64,000 nucleotides of DNA from Arenibacter palladensis (GTDB taxonomy: Bacteria > Bacteroidota > Bacteroidia > Flavobacteriales > Flavobacteriaceae): the NCBI RefSeq assembly GCF_900129275.1, contig NZ_FQUX01000001.1, positions 496,001-560,000 on the forward strand, in the 5' to 3' direction. The position numbers were made by a program, and so were the translations under genes. Numbering within the stretch: the stretch's first letter is position 1; the number at the start of each line of letters is the position of its first letter. This document shows, piece by piece, positions 7,755-15,198 of this stretch. The notes beneath the pieces are model-generated. The model saw nothing but the letters and a program-made list of their open reading frames with translations, was not told the DNA's origin and did no database searches.

Positions 7755-8786
7755 TTACTTCTTGTACTTCAAAACCTCGGAACGACCTTTTTTAAAAATC
7801 TTATTGCTCACTACTTTTCCCTTCCTCAATTTTTTCTGTTCTTCAAAAGGCAGTTCATGAATCTCCTTACACTCCACCGAGCAACAGTTGTTCATGGCCT
7901 CTGCACAGGAATCGCACTGAATAAAAAGCAAATGGCATGCCTCATTGGCGCAATTAACATGGTTGTCACACGGGCTGCCACATTGATGACAATTAGCAAT
8001 GATATCATCCGTAATTCGCTCCCCCCTACGATGATCAAAAACAAAATTCTTACCTAAGAATTTATTTTCCAATTTCAGATTTTTAACCTGACGTGTATAT
8101 TCTATAATTCCGCCTTCCAGCTGATATACATTCTTAAAACCTTTATGCTTGTAATAGGCACTGGCCTTTTCGCACCTAATACCACCGGTACAGTACATGA
8201 CCAATTTTTTGTCCTCCTTATGGTCTGCCAGATCCTTTTCAATGATATCCAAAGAATCCCTAAACGTATCCACATCAGGGGTAATTGCGTTTTTAAAATG
8301 CCCAATCTCACTTTCATAATGATTGCGCATGTCTACCAAAATAGTATCGGAATCCTCGATAAGTTCATTAAACTTAACGGCATCCACATGTATACCTTTA
8401 TTGGTAACATCAAAAGAGTCATCATTTAATCCGTCGGCAACTATCTTTTCACGAACCTTGACCTTTAATTTTAAAAATGATTTGTTATCCTGTTCAATAG
8501 CGATATTCAACCTAACATTTTCCAGAAAGGTGATGCTATCCAGGTGAGCCTTAAAGGCATTGAAATTGACAGCAGGAACGGATAATTGGGCATTGATGCC
8601 TTCATGGGCTACATAAATTCGGCCCAAAACATCCAGTTCGTTCCAATGAATAAATAAATGGTTTCGAAAAATTGACGGATTGCCAATACGTGCATATTGA
8701 TAGAAAGAAATGGTAAGGCGCTCCAATCCCGCCTCCTCTATAAGGGCCTCTCTCTCCTTTGCACTTAAGGTATTGTACAGTTGCAT
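7755..8786 (-). CDS. trhO: tRNA uridine(34) hydroxylase TrhO (YceA), rhodanese-type
   Basis: TrhO makes 5-hydroxyuridine at the wobble position of certain tRNAs using molecular oxygen. The 343-residue protein has the N-terminal ferredoxin-like domain (1-120), including the family motif YVAHEGINAQLS (59-70). A rhodanese domain follows (about 138-235), with the active-site loop CTGGIRCE, catalytic Cys199. After DHRRGERI a C-terminal cysteine cluster (266-306) has CHQC, CDSC and further Cys pairs, likely zinc-binding. Length and order match the family. It is transcribed alone, divergent from recA. Gene assignment is firm; the tRNA targets are inferred from Escherichia coli. Confidence 0.94.
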   Translation of the reverse strand: MQLYNTLSAKEREALIEEAGLERLTISFYQYARIGNPSIFRNHLFIHWNELDVLGRIYVAHEGINAQLSVPAVNFNAFKAHLDSITFLENVRLNIAIEQDNKSFLKLKVKVREKIVADGLNDDSFDVTNKGIHVDAVKFNELIEDSDTILVDMRNHYESEIGHFKNAITPDVDTFRDSLDIIEKDLADHKEDKKLVMYCTGGIRCEKASAYYKHKGFKNVYQLEGGIIEYTRQVKNLKLENKFLGKNFVFDHRRGERITDDIIANCHQCGSPCDNHVNCANEACHLLFIQCDSCAEAMNNCCSVECKEIHELPFEEQKKLRKGKVVSNKIFKKGRSEVLKYKK

Positions 8787-8962
8787 GCTATACTAATATT
8801 TTAAGTTAAAGAAATATTTTATGAGTGCAAAAATAGGACTTATAGATCGGGATTAAAAGAATAATGCCCGTTTTTTGAATTCCAGCCAGGCCTAGCCCAA
8901 CATGTAAAACCAAAACGAAATACAACTATCGGTTTCAGAATTAAAACCAGCTAAGTATCTAA
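8787..8962. other. Intergenic stretch upstream of trhO
   Basis: AT-rich spacer holding the trhO promoter region. No clear TAnnTTTG box was found close to the trhO start, no ORF above 15 codons is supported, and no tRNA-like fold is apparent. Confidence 0.4.
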
Positions 8963-9103
8963 AGCAAAAAAGGATCTTGAAAATATCAAGACCCTTTTTA
9001 AGGTCAATATCATTTTTTCTTTTTCATAGAATTAAAACAAAATATTGACCCACAACCCTTATTGTTTTACCAGAACAATAAGCAACCTAATTTGAGTTAG
9101 TTA
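8963..9103 (-). ncRNA. Candidate ECF-dependent small RNA
   Basis: Downstream of an ECF-type promoter (9109-9138, minus) lies about 140 bases without a credible ORF, with three predicted hairpins. The first is TTATTGTT/AACAATAA with a seven-base loop (plus coordinates about 9059-9081). The second is GGTCAATAT/ATATTGACC with a long AT loop (9002-9050). The third is an intrinsic terminator, TCAAGACCCTTTTT against AAAAAGGATCTTGA (8967-8999), one mismatch, followed by T residues in the minus direction. No protein gene on either strand needs this terminator. The same promoter motif precedes the neighbouring ECF sigma operon at 10407, so the RNA is probably a member of that regulon. Ends are approximate. 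Confidence 0.55.
8967..8999 (-). terminator. Intrinsic terminator of the candidate small RNA
   Basis: A 14-bp stem with one A-C mismatch and a five-base loop (AAATA), A run on one side and T run on the other. It lies between divergent trhO and recA and therefore marks an extra transcription unit. Confidence 0.75.
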
Positions 9104-9108
9104 TTTTT

Positions 9109-9138
9109 TAGATGACACAAACGCAAAAAGGTTGCGTG
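9109..9138 (-). promoter_or_regulatory. ECF-sigma-type promoter, minus strand
   Basis: Read on the minus strand: CACGCAACC (9138-9130), 15 bases, then CATCTA (9114-9109). The AACC/CATC arrangement resembles ECF -35/-10 elements. Spacing and sequence are identical in the key positions to the element at 10407-10437 on the plus strand. Confidence 0.65.
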
Positions 9139-9353
9139 CAAAGCCGAAAATAATTGAACAAAACTATAGCTGCACCACATAATTTGCGGATTCACACCCC
9201 ATTAACCCTTGTAAATTAGGGCATTGCACAAGAAGTGGGGCTAAGAAAAAATTTCAATTAAATTAAAATAATCTACTAATTTCTTCATATAAAATCCTTG
9301 CCATAGGTGGTTTTATGCAAAAAGAATTGGTATTTTAGCCTCCCTAATAAGAT

Positions 9354-10367
9354 ATGAAAATGAGTTCCGAAAAAGACGCAAAATTAAAAGCACTTAAACT
9401 AACCCTGGATAAATTGGATAAAACTTACGGCAAGGGTGCCGTAATGAAGATGGGCGATAGTGTAGTACAGGACGTAGAAGTGATATCTTCGGGTTCTTTG
9501 GGATTGGATGTAGCACTAGGTGTAGGAGGTTATCCACGAGGAAGGGTAATTGAAATATATGGACCTGAATCTTCCGGTAAAACCACACTTACACTGCACG
9601 CCATGGCAGAAGCGCAAAAAAATGGAGGTATCGCCGCTTTTATTGATGCCGAACATGCCTTCGACCGATTTTATGCCCAAAAACTTGGGGTGGATATTGA
9701 TAACCTTATCATTTCCCAACCCGATCACGGAGAACAGGCTTTGGAGATTGCCGATAATTTAATTCGCTCTGGTGCCATCGACATCGTCGTTATCGACTCT
9801 GTTGCCGCATTGACCCCTAAAAGTGAAATTGAAGGCGAAATGGGTGACTCAAAAATGGGACTACATGCCCGATTAATGTCGCAGGCATTGCGAAAACTTA
9901 CCGGTTCTATCAGCAAAACAAATTGTACCGTAATCTTTATTAACCAATTACGTGAAAAAATTGGGGTAATGTTCGGTAATCCGGAAACGACCACTGGTGG
10001 TAACGCCCTTAAATTTTATGCTTCCGTACGTTTGGATATAAGAAGATCTACCCAAATTAAGGATACCGATGGTGATGTTCAAGGTAACAAGACCCGTGTT
10101 AAAGTGGTAAAGAACAAGGTTGCCCCTCCATTTAGGACTGCCGAATTTGATATTATGTACGGAGAAGGTATTTCCAAAGTAGGAGAAATAATCGACCTAG
10201 GGGTTGAATTTGAAATTATTAAGAAAAGTGGATCCTGGTTTAGTTATGGCGACACCAAGCTGGGTCAAGGTAGGGATGCTGTAAAAAGCTTACTGCTGGA
10301 CAATCCCGAACTACTCGAAGAACTGGAAGGCAAAATTAAAGAAGCCATCAAAACAGTAAAGTCATAA
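9354..10367 (+). CDS. recA: Recombinase RecA
   Basis: RecA polymerises on single-stranded DNA and catalyses strand exchange and LexA-type self-cleavage where present. The 337-residue product has Walker [10 protein letters not shown] (70-78), the DAEHAFD motif, Walker B-like [12 protein letters not shown], the loop 2 region preceding [14 protein letters not shown], and a C-terminal domain ending in [11 protein letters not shown]. Two ATGs (9354 and 9360) are possible starts; both give a full-length protein. I see no LexA-type operator palindrome in the upstream region. The gene is monocistronic, closed by a terminator at 10372. Confidence 0.98.
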   Translation: MKMSSEKDAKLKALKLTLDKLDKTYGKGAVMKMGDSVVQDVEVISSGSLGLDVALGVGGYPRGRVIEIYGPESSGKTTLTLHAMAEAQKNGGIAAFIDAEHAFDRFYAQKLGVDIDNLIISQPDHGEQALEIADNLIRSGAIDIVVIDSVAALTPKSEIEGEMGDSKMGLHARLMSQALRKLTGSISKTNCTVIFINQLREKIGVMFGNPETTTGGNALKFYASVRLDIRRSTQIKDTDGDVQGNKTRVKVVKNKVAPPFRTAEFDIMYGEGISKVGEIIDLGVEFEIIKKSGSWFSYGDTKLGQGRDAVKSLLLDNPELLEELEGKIKEAIKTVKS

Positions 10368-10371
10368 ACTT

Positions 10372-10398
10372 AAAAATCCCGATTTCATCGGGATTTTT
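10372..10398 (+). terminator. Intrinsic terminator of recA
   Basis: AAAAATCCCGAT, loop TTC, ATCGGGATTTTT: a perfect 12-bp stem starting five bases after the recA stop, with a T run. It separates recA from the ECF promoter nine bases further on. Confidence 0.9.
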
Positions 10399-10406
10399 TA
10401 TTTCTA

Positions 10407-10437
10407 CACGCAACCTTTATTTCCCCTTTACATCTTA
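10407..10437 (+). promoter_or_regulatory. ECF-sigma-type promoter of the lipoprotein/sigma/anti-sigma operon
   Basis: CACGCAACC (10407-10415), 15 bases, CATCTTA (10431-10437). It is the plus-strand twin of the element at 9109-9138. Its position, about 120 bases upstream of the lipoprotein gene and immediately after the recA terminator, suggests autoregulation by the sigma factor encoded at 11050-11592. Confidence 0.65.
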
Positions 10438-10482
10438 ATAACAAAAGCAATTGTTATGAAACCGGCTTGCCCCCAAAAATTA

Positions 10483-10527
10483 AAAAATATCTGTACATAT
10501 TTTTAGGGAAAAAAGGTTTTCAAAACC
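10483..10527 (+). promoter_or_regulatory. Two palindromes in the operon leader
   Basis: AAAAATAT-CTGTAC-ATATTTTT (10483-10504) and the perfect GGTTTT-C-AAAACC (10515-10527) lie in the predicted untranslated leader of the lipoprotein/sigma operon. They may be operators or RNA hairpins. The second ends 28 bases before the lipoprotein ATG. Confidence 0.4.
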
Positions 10528-10555
10528 ATTATAAAACAAATTAAATTTTAAGAAC

Positions 10556-11029
10556 ATGAAACGAGTATTCTTTTTGCTGCTTGTTGCCTCTTTTACCCTA
10601 TTCACATCATGTGACATAGATGATGATGTTAACTATCATTTTGAAGCCTTACAGGTGAAATCCGTAGAAATGCCCGAGGCATTCGATTATGGTGAAATCT
10701 ATAAAATAAAAGTTACTTACTTTAGGCCGAATAATTGTACCTTTTTCGAAGGTTTTGATGTAGTAAAAGAAGCGTTGACAACTAGGAAGGTGGTTACCAT
10801 TGGCACCGTTATTGAAGATGAGGAGGAATGCACCGGTAGCGGGGAAGACCTAGTGGCAACATTTAACTTTGAAGTATTGTACGATGAACCGTATCTATTT
10901 AGATATTGGACCGGTGAGGATGCAAATGGAGAACCAACCTATTTAGAAATAACCGTGCCAGTAAACGAAGATAGTTCGGCCATATTAGCGCCCGAAAGTG
11001 ATATGGGCACGTCCAATTTAAAGAATTAG
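10556..11029 (+). CDS. Unrecognised lipoprotein, first gene of the ECF sigma operon
   Basis: A 157-residue protein with a signal peptide and lipobox (LFTSC, Cys19), so probably an outer- or inner-membrane lipoprotein. The mature part is acidic and beta-rich, starting DIDDDVNYHF, with two further cysteines (NNCTFF and EEECTGSG) that could form a disulfide in the periplasm. It contains no domain I can name. It ends 20 bases before the ECF sigma gene, and the two with the downstream anti-sigma-like gene look like one operon under the ECF-type promoter at 10407. A role in sensing or relieving envelope stress is inferred from context only. Confidence 0.85.
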   Translation: MKRVFFLLLVASFTLFTSCDIDDDVNYHFEALQVKSVEMPEAFDYGEIYKIKVTYFRPNNCTFFEGFDVVKEALTTRKVVTIGTVIEDEEECTGSGEDLVATFNFEVLYDEPYLFRYWTGEDANGEPTYLEITVPVNEDSSAILAPESDMGTSNLKN

Positions 11030-11049
11030 TAAATAACCCAATCCATATT

Positions 11050-11592
11050 TTGAGTAACCTGGTTGAGCTCATAAATAATTGCAAAAAGGGGAACAGACAA
11101 GCACAAGAACAGTTATACCGGGACTATTCCCGGATACTGTTCGGAATTTGTCTCAAATACTCGCGCAATAAAACGGAGGCCGAAGACAATCTGCATGATA
11201 GTTTTATGACTATCTACAGCAAAATCGATCAGTTTAAACACCAAGGTTCTTTTGAAGGCTGGATCAAACGTATAACCGTAAATACAGTACTTCAAAAATA
11301 TAGAAAAGAGGAAACCTTAACACTGGTCACCGATAATATTGAGGATGAAATGCCAGAAGATTCGGGCTATTTAAACCTGGATTTGGCCACCTTGCTAAGT
11401 TATGTGCAAGAGCTTCCCAATAAATACCGCTTAACCTTCAACCTTTATGTGTTGGATGGCTATAGCCACAAAGAGATCAGCGAAATGTTGGGAACGTCCC
11501 TAGGGACTTCCAAATCCAATCTTGCGAGGGCAAGAATGATATTAAAAGAAAAAATTGAGGCAAATAAAGCAGGAATTATTATGGAAGGGTAA
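11050..11592 (+). CDS. ECF RNA polymerase sigma factor
   Basis: A 180-residue sigma-70 family factor of the extracytoplasmic-function type. Region 2 (about residues 22-92) includes YRDYSRILFGICLKYSRN, the EAEDNLHDSF helix and GSFEGWIKRITVNT, which recognise the -10 element. Region 4 (about 118-172) has LPNKYRLTFNLYVLDGYSHKE as two halves and the helix-turn-helix around ISEMLGTSLGTSKS. The only start that includes the conserved NLVELINNCKKGNRQA segment is TTG at 11050; no ATG occurs early enough. It lies 38 bases upstream of a membrane protein that is likely its anti-sigma factor, and probably drives its own operon. Confidence 0.9.
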   Translation: MSNLVELINNCKKGNRQAQEQLYRDYSRILFGICLKYSRNKTEAEDNLHDSFMTIYSKIDQFKHQGSFEGWIKRITVNTVLQKYRKEETLTLVTDNIEDEMPEDSGYLNLDLATLLSYVQELPNKYRLTFNLYVLDGYSHKEISEMLGTSLGTSKSNLARARMILKEKIEANKAGIIMEG

Positions 11593-11630
11593 ACCCTCCC
11601 GATTATTATCCCTGCTGAACAATTGAAAAC

Positions 11631-13124
11631 ATGAGTGAAAATAATTTAGACAAATTATTTCAAGAGAAGTTGGCAAACTTCCAAGAAATTCCTGACGAAA
11701 GAGTTTGGAATTCCATAGCCGCTTCCTTGGATAACAAGAAACGATCCCGCAAGCTTGTTCCCCTTTGGTGGAAAGTTGGTGGAGTGGCAGCCATACTGGC
11801 CATCCTATTTTTTGCGATCAATCCTTTTTCCACTTCCGAATTGGCAACACCTGTTATTACGGATGTAGAAAATAAAACCCGAAGTGCCAAAGACTCGGAT
11901 AACTTTATGGAATCTTCCACAGAAGCTACCGGCATCACCAATAATGAAGAAAGAACTACGGAGGAAAATAATATTGAAACAAGCCCCAAAACGGCTGGGG
12001 ACAATATTACAGATCCTCTGCCCAACAATGGAAGCATAGTTGCCGGAGATAGCCCAAAACAAGATAACTCAGGAAAAGAACAAAAGAACGCTATTCCAAC
12101 CCACACAGCATCCAAGGAATTGGTAGCAAATGGATCGGGAACAAGGAGTCTTGATGATAATGCAGGTCAAGATCCGACCCGTTTAGTACAACCAAAAGAG
12201 GACACATTACCCTCCAACAAGTTGCCTATTCCTGCTGAGGAAGCCATTGCACATCAAGTAAACAATAACGCCAACCAGCCTATGGGGAAAACTCCTGAAG
12301 TAAGCTCTGAGGACCTTCCGTCAAATAAAAAATCCATATTAGAGGCCATAGAGGAAAATGAGGTTGCTGAAGTTCAGGAAACCCACAAAGGAAAGTGGTC
12401 CGCTGGTCCCAGCATAGCTCCGGTTTACTTTAATGGTTTGGGTGAGGGGTCCCCGATCAACTCCATTCTTGCTTCCAACAGCAAAACGGGAAGTGTAACC
12501 CTAAGTTACGGTATTACGGTGGCCTATGAAATTTCTAAAAAACTAAGCGTACGTTCCGGTATCCATAAGGTAGATTATGGCTATGACACCAACGATGTTT
12601 CTTTTACATCCTCATTTAACGCTTCAACCGGGAACCAAATAAGTAATATTAAGTATTCCAATGACTCCCAATCCATAATTTTGAATAATCCAAATAGCGA
12701 AAATGTAATTCCCAAGCCCGGATCGGTATTTGCCATGGACGTAACTGGTAAAAACCCTACCCGTTTAGGGACAATGGGACAACAAATGGGATATTTGGAG
12801 ATACCCTTGGAACTAAATTATGCCCTTTTGGATCGTAAATTTGGTGTTAATATTATAGGAGGAGTAAGTTCCCTTTTTCTAACGGATAATTCAGTAGTAT
12901 TGGAATCCAGTGGACAGACAACAGAGTTTGGGGAAGCCAATAACATCAATTCCGTTAATTTTAGTACCAACCTTGGTCTTGGGCTGGATTATAAGTTTAC
13001 CCCTAAGCTTAAATTTAATGTAGAGCCCGTATTTAAATATCAACTAAACACCTTTTCGAATACATCGGGCAATTTTAACCCGTATTCCTTGGGAGTTTAC
13101 AGCGGGTTTACTTTAAAATTCTAA
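11631..13124 (+). CDS. Probable dual-membrane-spanning anti-sigma factor (Dma-like) with C-terminal beta-barrel domain
   Basis: The 497-residue product has a cytoplasmic N-terminal segment (1-44, LDKLFQEKLANF... PDERVWNSIAASL, like short anti-sigma domains), one inner-membrane helix (about 45-65), and a roughly 190-residue low-complexity hydrophilic linker rich in N, P, E, S and T. A C-terminal domain of about 240 residues (from GKWSAGPSIAPVYF at 255) follows, with alternating polar/hydrophobic strands and a terminal phenylalanine (GFTLKF), as in outer-membrane barrels of the OmpW/PorT sort. A single chain would thus reach from cytoplasm to outer membrane, as described for Dma anti-sigma factors of Bacteroides. 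Its partner would be the sigma factor encoded just upstream. The architecture is seen; the function is inferred. Confidence 0.75.
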   Translation: MSENNLDKLFQEKLANFQEIPDERVWNSIAASLDNKKRSRKLVPLWWKVGGVAAILAILFFAINPFSTSELATPVITDVENKTRSAKDSDNFMESSTEATGITNNEERTTEENNIETSPKTAGDNITDPLPNNGSIVAGDSPKQDNSGKEQKNAIPTHTASKELVANGSGTRSLDDNAGQDPTRLVQPKEDTLPSNKLPIPAEEAIAHQVNNNANQPMGKTPEVSSEDLPSNKKSILEAIEENEVAEVQETHKGKWSAGPSIAPVYFNGLGEGSPINSILASNSKTGSVTLSYGITVAYEISKKLSVRSGIHKVDYGYDTNDVSFTSSFNASTGNQISNIKYSNDSQSIILNNPNSENVIPKPGSVFAMDVTGKNPTRLGTMGQQMGYLEIPLELNYALLDRKFGVNIIGGVSSLFLTDNSVVLESSGQTTEFGEANNINSVNFSTNLGLGLDYKFTPKLKFNVEPVFKYQLNTFSNTSGNFNPYSLGVYSGFTLKF

Positions 13125-13174
13125 TCCTAAAGCATGTTGATTAAACCGGCATAGCGCCAACGAAATGTACAGGT

Positions 13175-13915
13175 CTAACCGGAATTCTGGAGCTCATTCA
13201 AAATTACCTCCCTTACGGATTCCCGAAGCATTATCTTGTCTGCTTCTTTGAGGTTACGAGTGGCAAAAAATTTATGGACCCTAACACGTAACCTTCCCGG
13301 ACCACCACTATAAAAAGTAAAGGAAAACCGTTTTTTGTTGTCATAAAATGTCATGGGCACTACAGGAATGTTATGCGCAATTGCCATTTTAAATGCCCCG
13401 TCCTTAAAATCGTCCAAAACAATATCCTCATCGGGCACCCCACCCTCTGGAAAAATACATATACTCAAGCCCTGTTGTAATCTTTTTTGTGCCCTTCTGT
13501 ATACTGCTGTCCTACTTTTGGCACTCTCCCTATCCACCAAAATACATACCCTTTTATAGAAGAACCCGAATAAGGGAATATTCACCAATTCCTTCTTCCC
13601 TATAAAAACAAAAGGATTTTTACTGACCTTTAACATCAACATAATATCCAACATACTCGTGTGATTGGACACCAACATATAACTTTCACCCTTTTTAAGC
13701 CTTTCCTCCCATTTAATTACTGGAAAACACCCCATTCCATAAAGAATACAGTTGGCCCAAATATTACGGGCCATCCAAAAGAATTGCGGGTACGTTCTCT
13801 CCGAAAGGGTGAAAATCACCAAGAAAGGAAGCATTATTAAAATGGGCAAAACCACTAAAATATAGAACCAAATCCTGTAGAGCGTATGGCCTAATTTTTT
13901 AAGGAATGATAGCAT
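13175..13915 (-). CDS. plsC: 1-acyl-sn-glycerol-3-phosphate acyltransferase family protein
   Basis: A 246-residue membrane-associated acyltransferase that acylates lysophosphatidic acid (or a related lysolipid) in phospholipid synthesis. Two N-terminal hydrophobic segments (about 12-36) precede the catalytic NHTSMLD block (HX4D, His85-Asp90), the GKKEL/VCILVDRE region and FPEGGVPDE (155-163), which binds the phosphate. The gene is divergent from trpS and convergent with the anti-sigma-like gene. The fold and motifs are clear. Whether it is the main PlsC or a paralogue acting on another lipid, such as ornithine lipids, cannot be decided here. Confidence 0.92.
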   Translation of the reverse strand: MLSFLKKLGHTLYRIWFYILVVLPILIMLPFLVIFTLSERTYPQFFWMARNIWANCILYGMGCFPVIKWEERLKKGESYMLVSNHTSMLDIMLMLKVSKNPFVFIGKKELVNIPLFGFFYKRVCILVDRESAKSRTAVYRRAQKRLQQGLSICIFPEGGVPDEDIVLDDFKDGAFKMAIAHNIPVVPMTFYDNKKRFSFTFYSGGPGRLRVRVHKFFATRNLKEADKIMLRESVREVILNELQNSG

Positions 13916-13958
13916 GCGGTCAAAAGTAATAATTTTAGTCCTTCTTTAGAATTTCTTT

Positions 13959-13966
13959 TACCTTTG
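13959..13966 (+). promoter_or_regulatory. Promoter -7 box of trpS
   Basis: TACCTTTG is an exact TAnnTTTG match, 21 bases before the ATG at 13988. It overlaps an upstream in-frame TTG (13964), which therefore cannot be the start. Confidence 0.7.
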
Positions 13967-13987
13967 TCCTTCTTTGAAAATAAAATA

Positions 13988-14956
13988 ATGGCAAGAATCT
14001 TAACCGGTATACAAAGTACGGGAACCCCTCATCTAGGGAATATTTTGGGAGCGATCATCCCAGCGATAGAAATGGCGAACAATCCAGCAAACGATTCCTT
14101 TCTGTTTATTGCGGATATGCACTCACTGACCCAAATTAAAAATGGTGAGCAATTAAGAAACAATACTTATGCCGTAGCGGCCACCTGGTTGGCATTTGGA
14201 CTCGACATTAATAAAACAGCCTTTTATCGCCAGAGCGATATCCCACAAACCGCGGAATTGGCATGGTACCTCAGCTGTTTTTTTCCCTACCAAAGATTGA
14301 CCCTTGCACACTCTTTTAAGGATAAGGCAGACCGACTGGATGATGTAAACGCAGGTTTGTTTTTCTATCCCATGCTGATGGCTGCGGATATACTTCTATA
14401 CGATGCGCAGATAGTCCCTGTTGGCAAGGATCAAATGCAGCACTTGGAAATGACACGGGACGTGGCCTCAAGGTTTCATGCCCAATTAGGAGAAACATTT
14501 GTAATGCCGGAAGGTAAGGTACAGGAAGAGACCATGTATATTCCGGGCACTGATGGCTCCAAAATGAGCAAAAGCAAGGGAAATTTGATAAGCCTTTTCC
14601 AAACCGATAAACAATTGCGCAAGCAGATCATGGGCATACAGACGGACAGTACCCCAATGGAAGATCCCAAGGATCCAGATACCGATAATGTTTTTGCCCT
14701 GTACAAAATTCTGGCTACGGAAAATCAAGTTGCCGAAATGCGATCCAATTACTTAAACGGCAACTATGGCTACGGTCATGCCAAACAAGCGCTATATGAA
14801 GTTATCCTGGAACGCTTTGGCGAGGCTAGGGAAAAGTTCGATTATTACATGAACAATCTAAATGAGCTTGATGAAGCCTTGGCCTTTGGCGCCAAAAAAG
14901 CCAAAATAGTGGCCGATGGAGTCCTGGAAAGGGTAAGGGCCAAAGTTGGTTATTGA
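13988..14956 (+). CDS. trpS: Tryptophan--tRNA ligase
   Basis: Class Ic aminoacyl-tRNA synthetase charging tRNA-Trp. With start ATG at 13988 the protein is 322 residues, beginning MARILTGIQSTGTPHLGN. The HIGH-type motif is PHLGN (14-18) and the KMSKS loop is at 192-196. Other family blocks are FIADMHSLTQI, YPMLMAADILLYDA and VPVGKDQMQHLEMTRD. An upstream in-frame TTG is excluded because it lies in the promoter box. The gene stands alone, divergent from plsC and convergent with dprA. Confidence 0.97.
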   Translation: MARILTGIQSTGTPHLGNILGAIIPAIEMANNPANDSFLFIADMHSLTQIKNGEQLRNNTYAVAATWLAFGLDINKTAFYRQSDIPQTAELAWYLSCFFPYQRLTLAHSFKDKADRLDDVNAGLFFYPMLMAADILLYDAQIVPVGKDQMQHLEMTRDVASRFHAQLGETFVMPEGKVQEETMYIPGTDGSKMSKSKGNLISLFQTDKQLRKQIMGIQTDSTPMEDPKDPDTDNVFALYKILATENQVAEMRSNYLNGNYGYGHAKQALYEVILERFGEAREKFDYYMNNLNELDEALAFGAKKAKIVADGVLERVRAKVGY

Positions 14957-15198
14957 TTTTTGCAAAATATACCCATTGGTCGGTTCGTGCCATTCAGTGA
15001 TATTTTCCCAAAAAGATAATTGGGCTGAAGGGTAGTTTATGGGAGATGAAATACCCAAAAGTCTTCGCTTTTCTATTATAAAAGCCTTTTTGCAAACCAG
15101 TTGGTCGGTAAATTTTAAAGAACATACCCCAATTTAATGTCGAAAATTGGCATTAATACACTGGTGGAATTAAACTAGAAGGATATTGTATCCATTTT

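Noticed and set aside
7677-8057. A 126-codon plus-strand ORF over the 3' part of trhO
   Set aside because: It is an out-of-frame shadow of the trhO C-terminal domain with no supporting signals.
9121-9137. ACGCAA-AAAGG-TTGCGT inverted repeat
   Set aside because: It overlaps the minus-strand ECF promoter but is absent from the twin promoter at 10407, so it is probably coincidental.
9002-9180. Short minus-strand ORFs in the candidate RNA region (27, 5 and 20 codons)
   Set aside because: One starts upstream of the promoter, one is five codons, and one runs through the terminator; none looks translated.
13964-13987. Upstream TTG start for trpS adding eight residues
   Set aside because: The codon lies inside the TACCTTTG promoter box, and the ATG at 13988 matches the family start.
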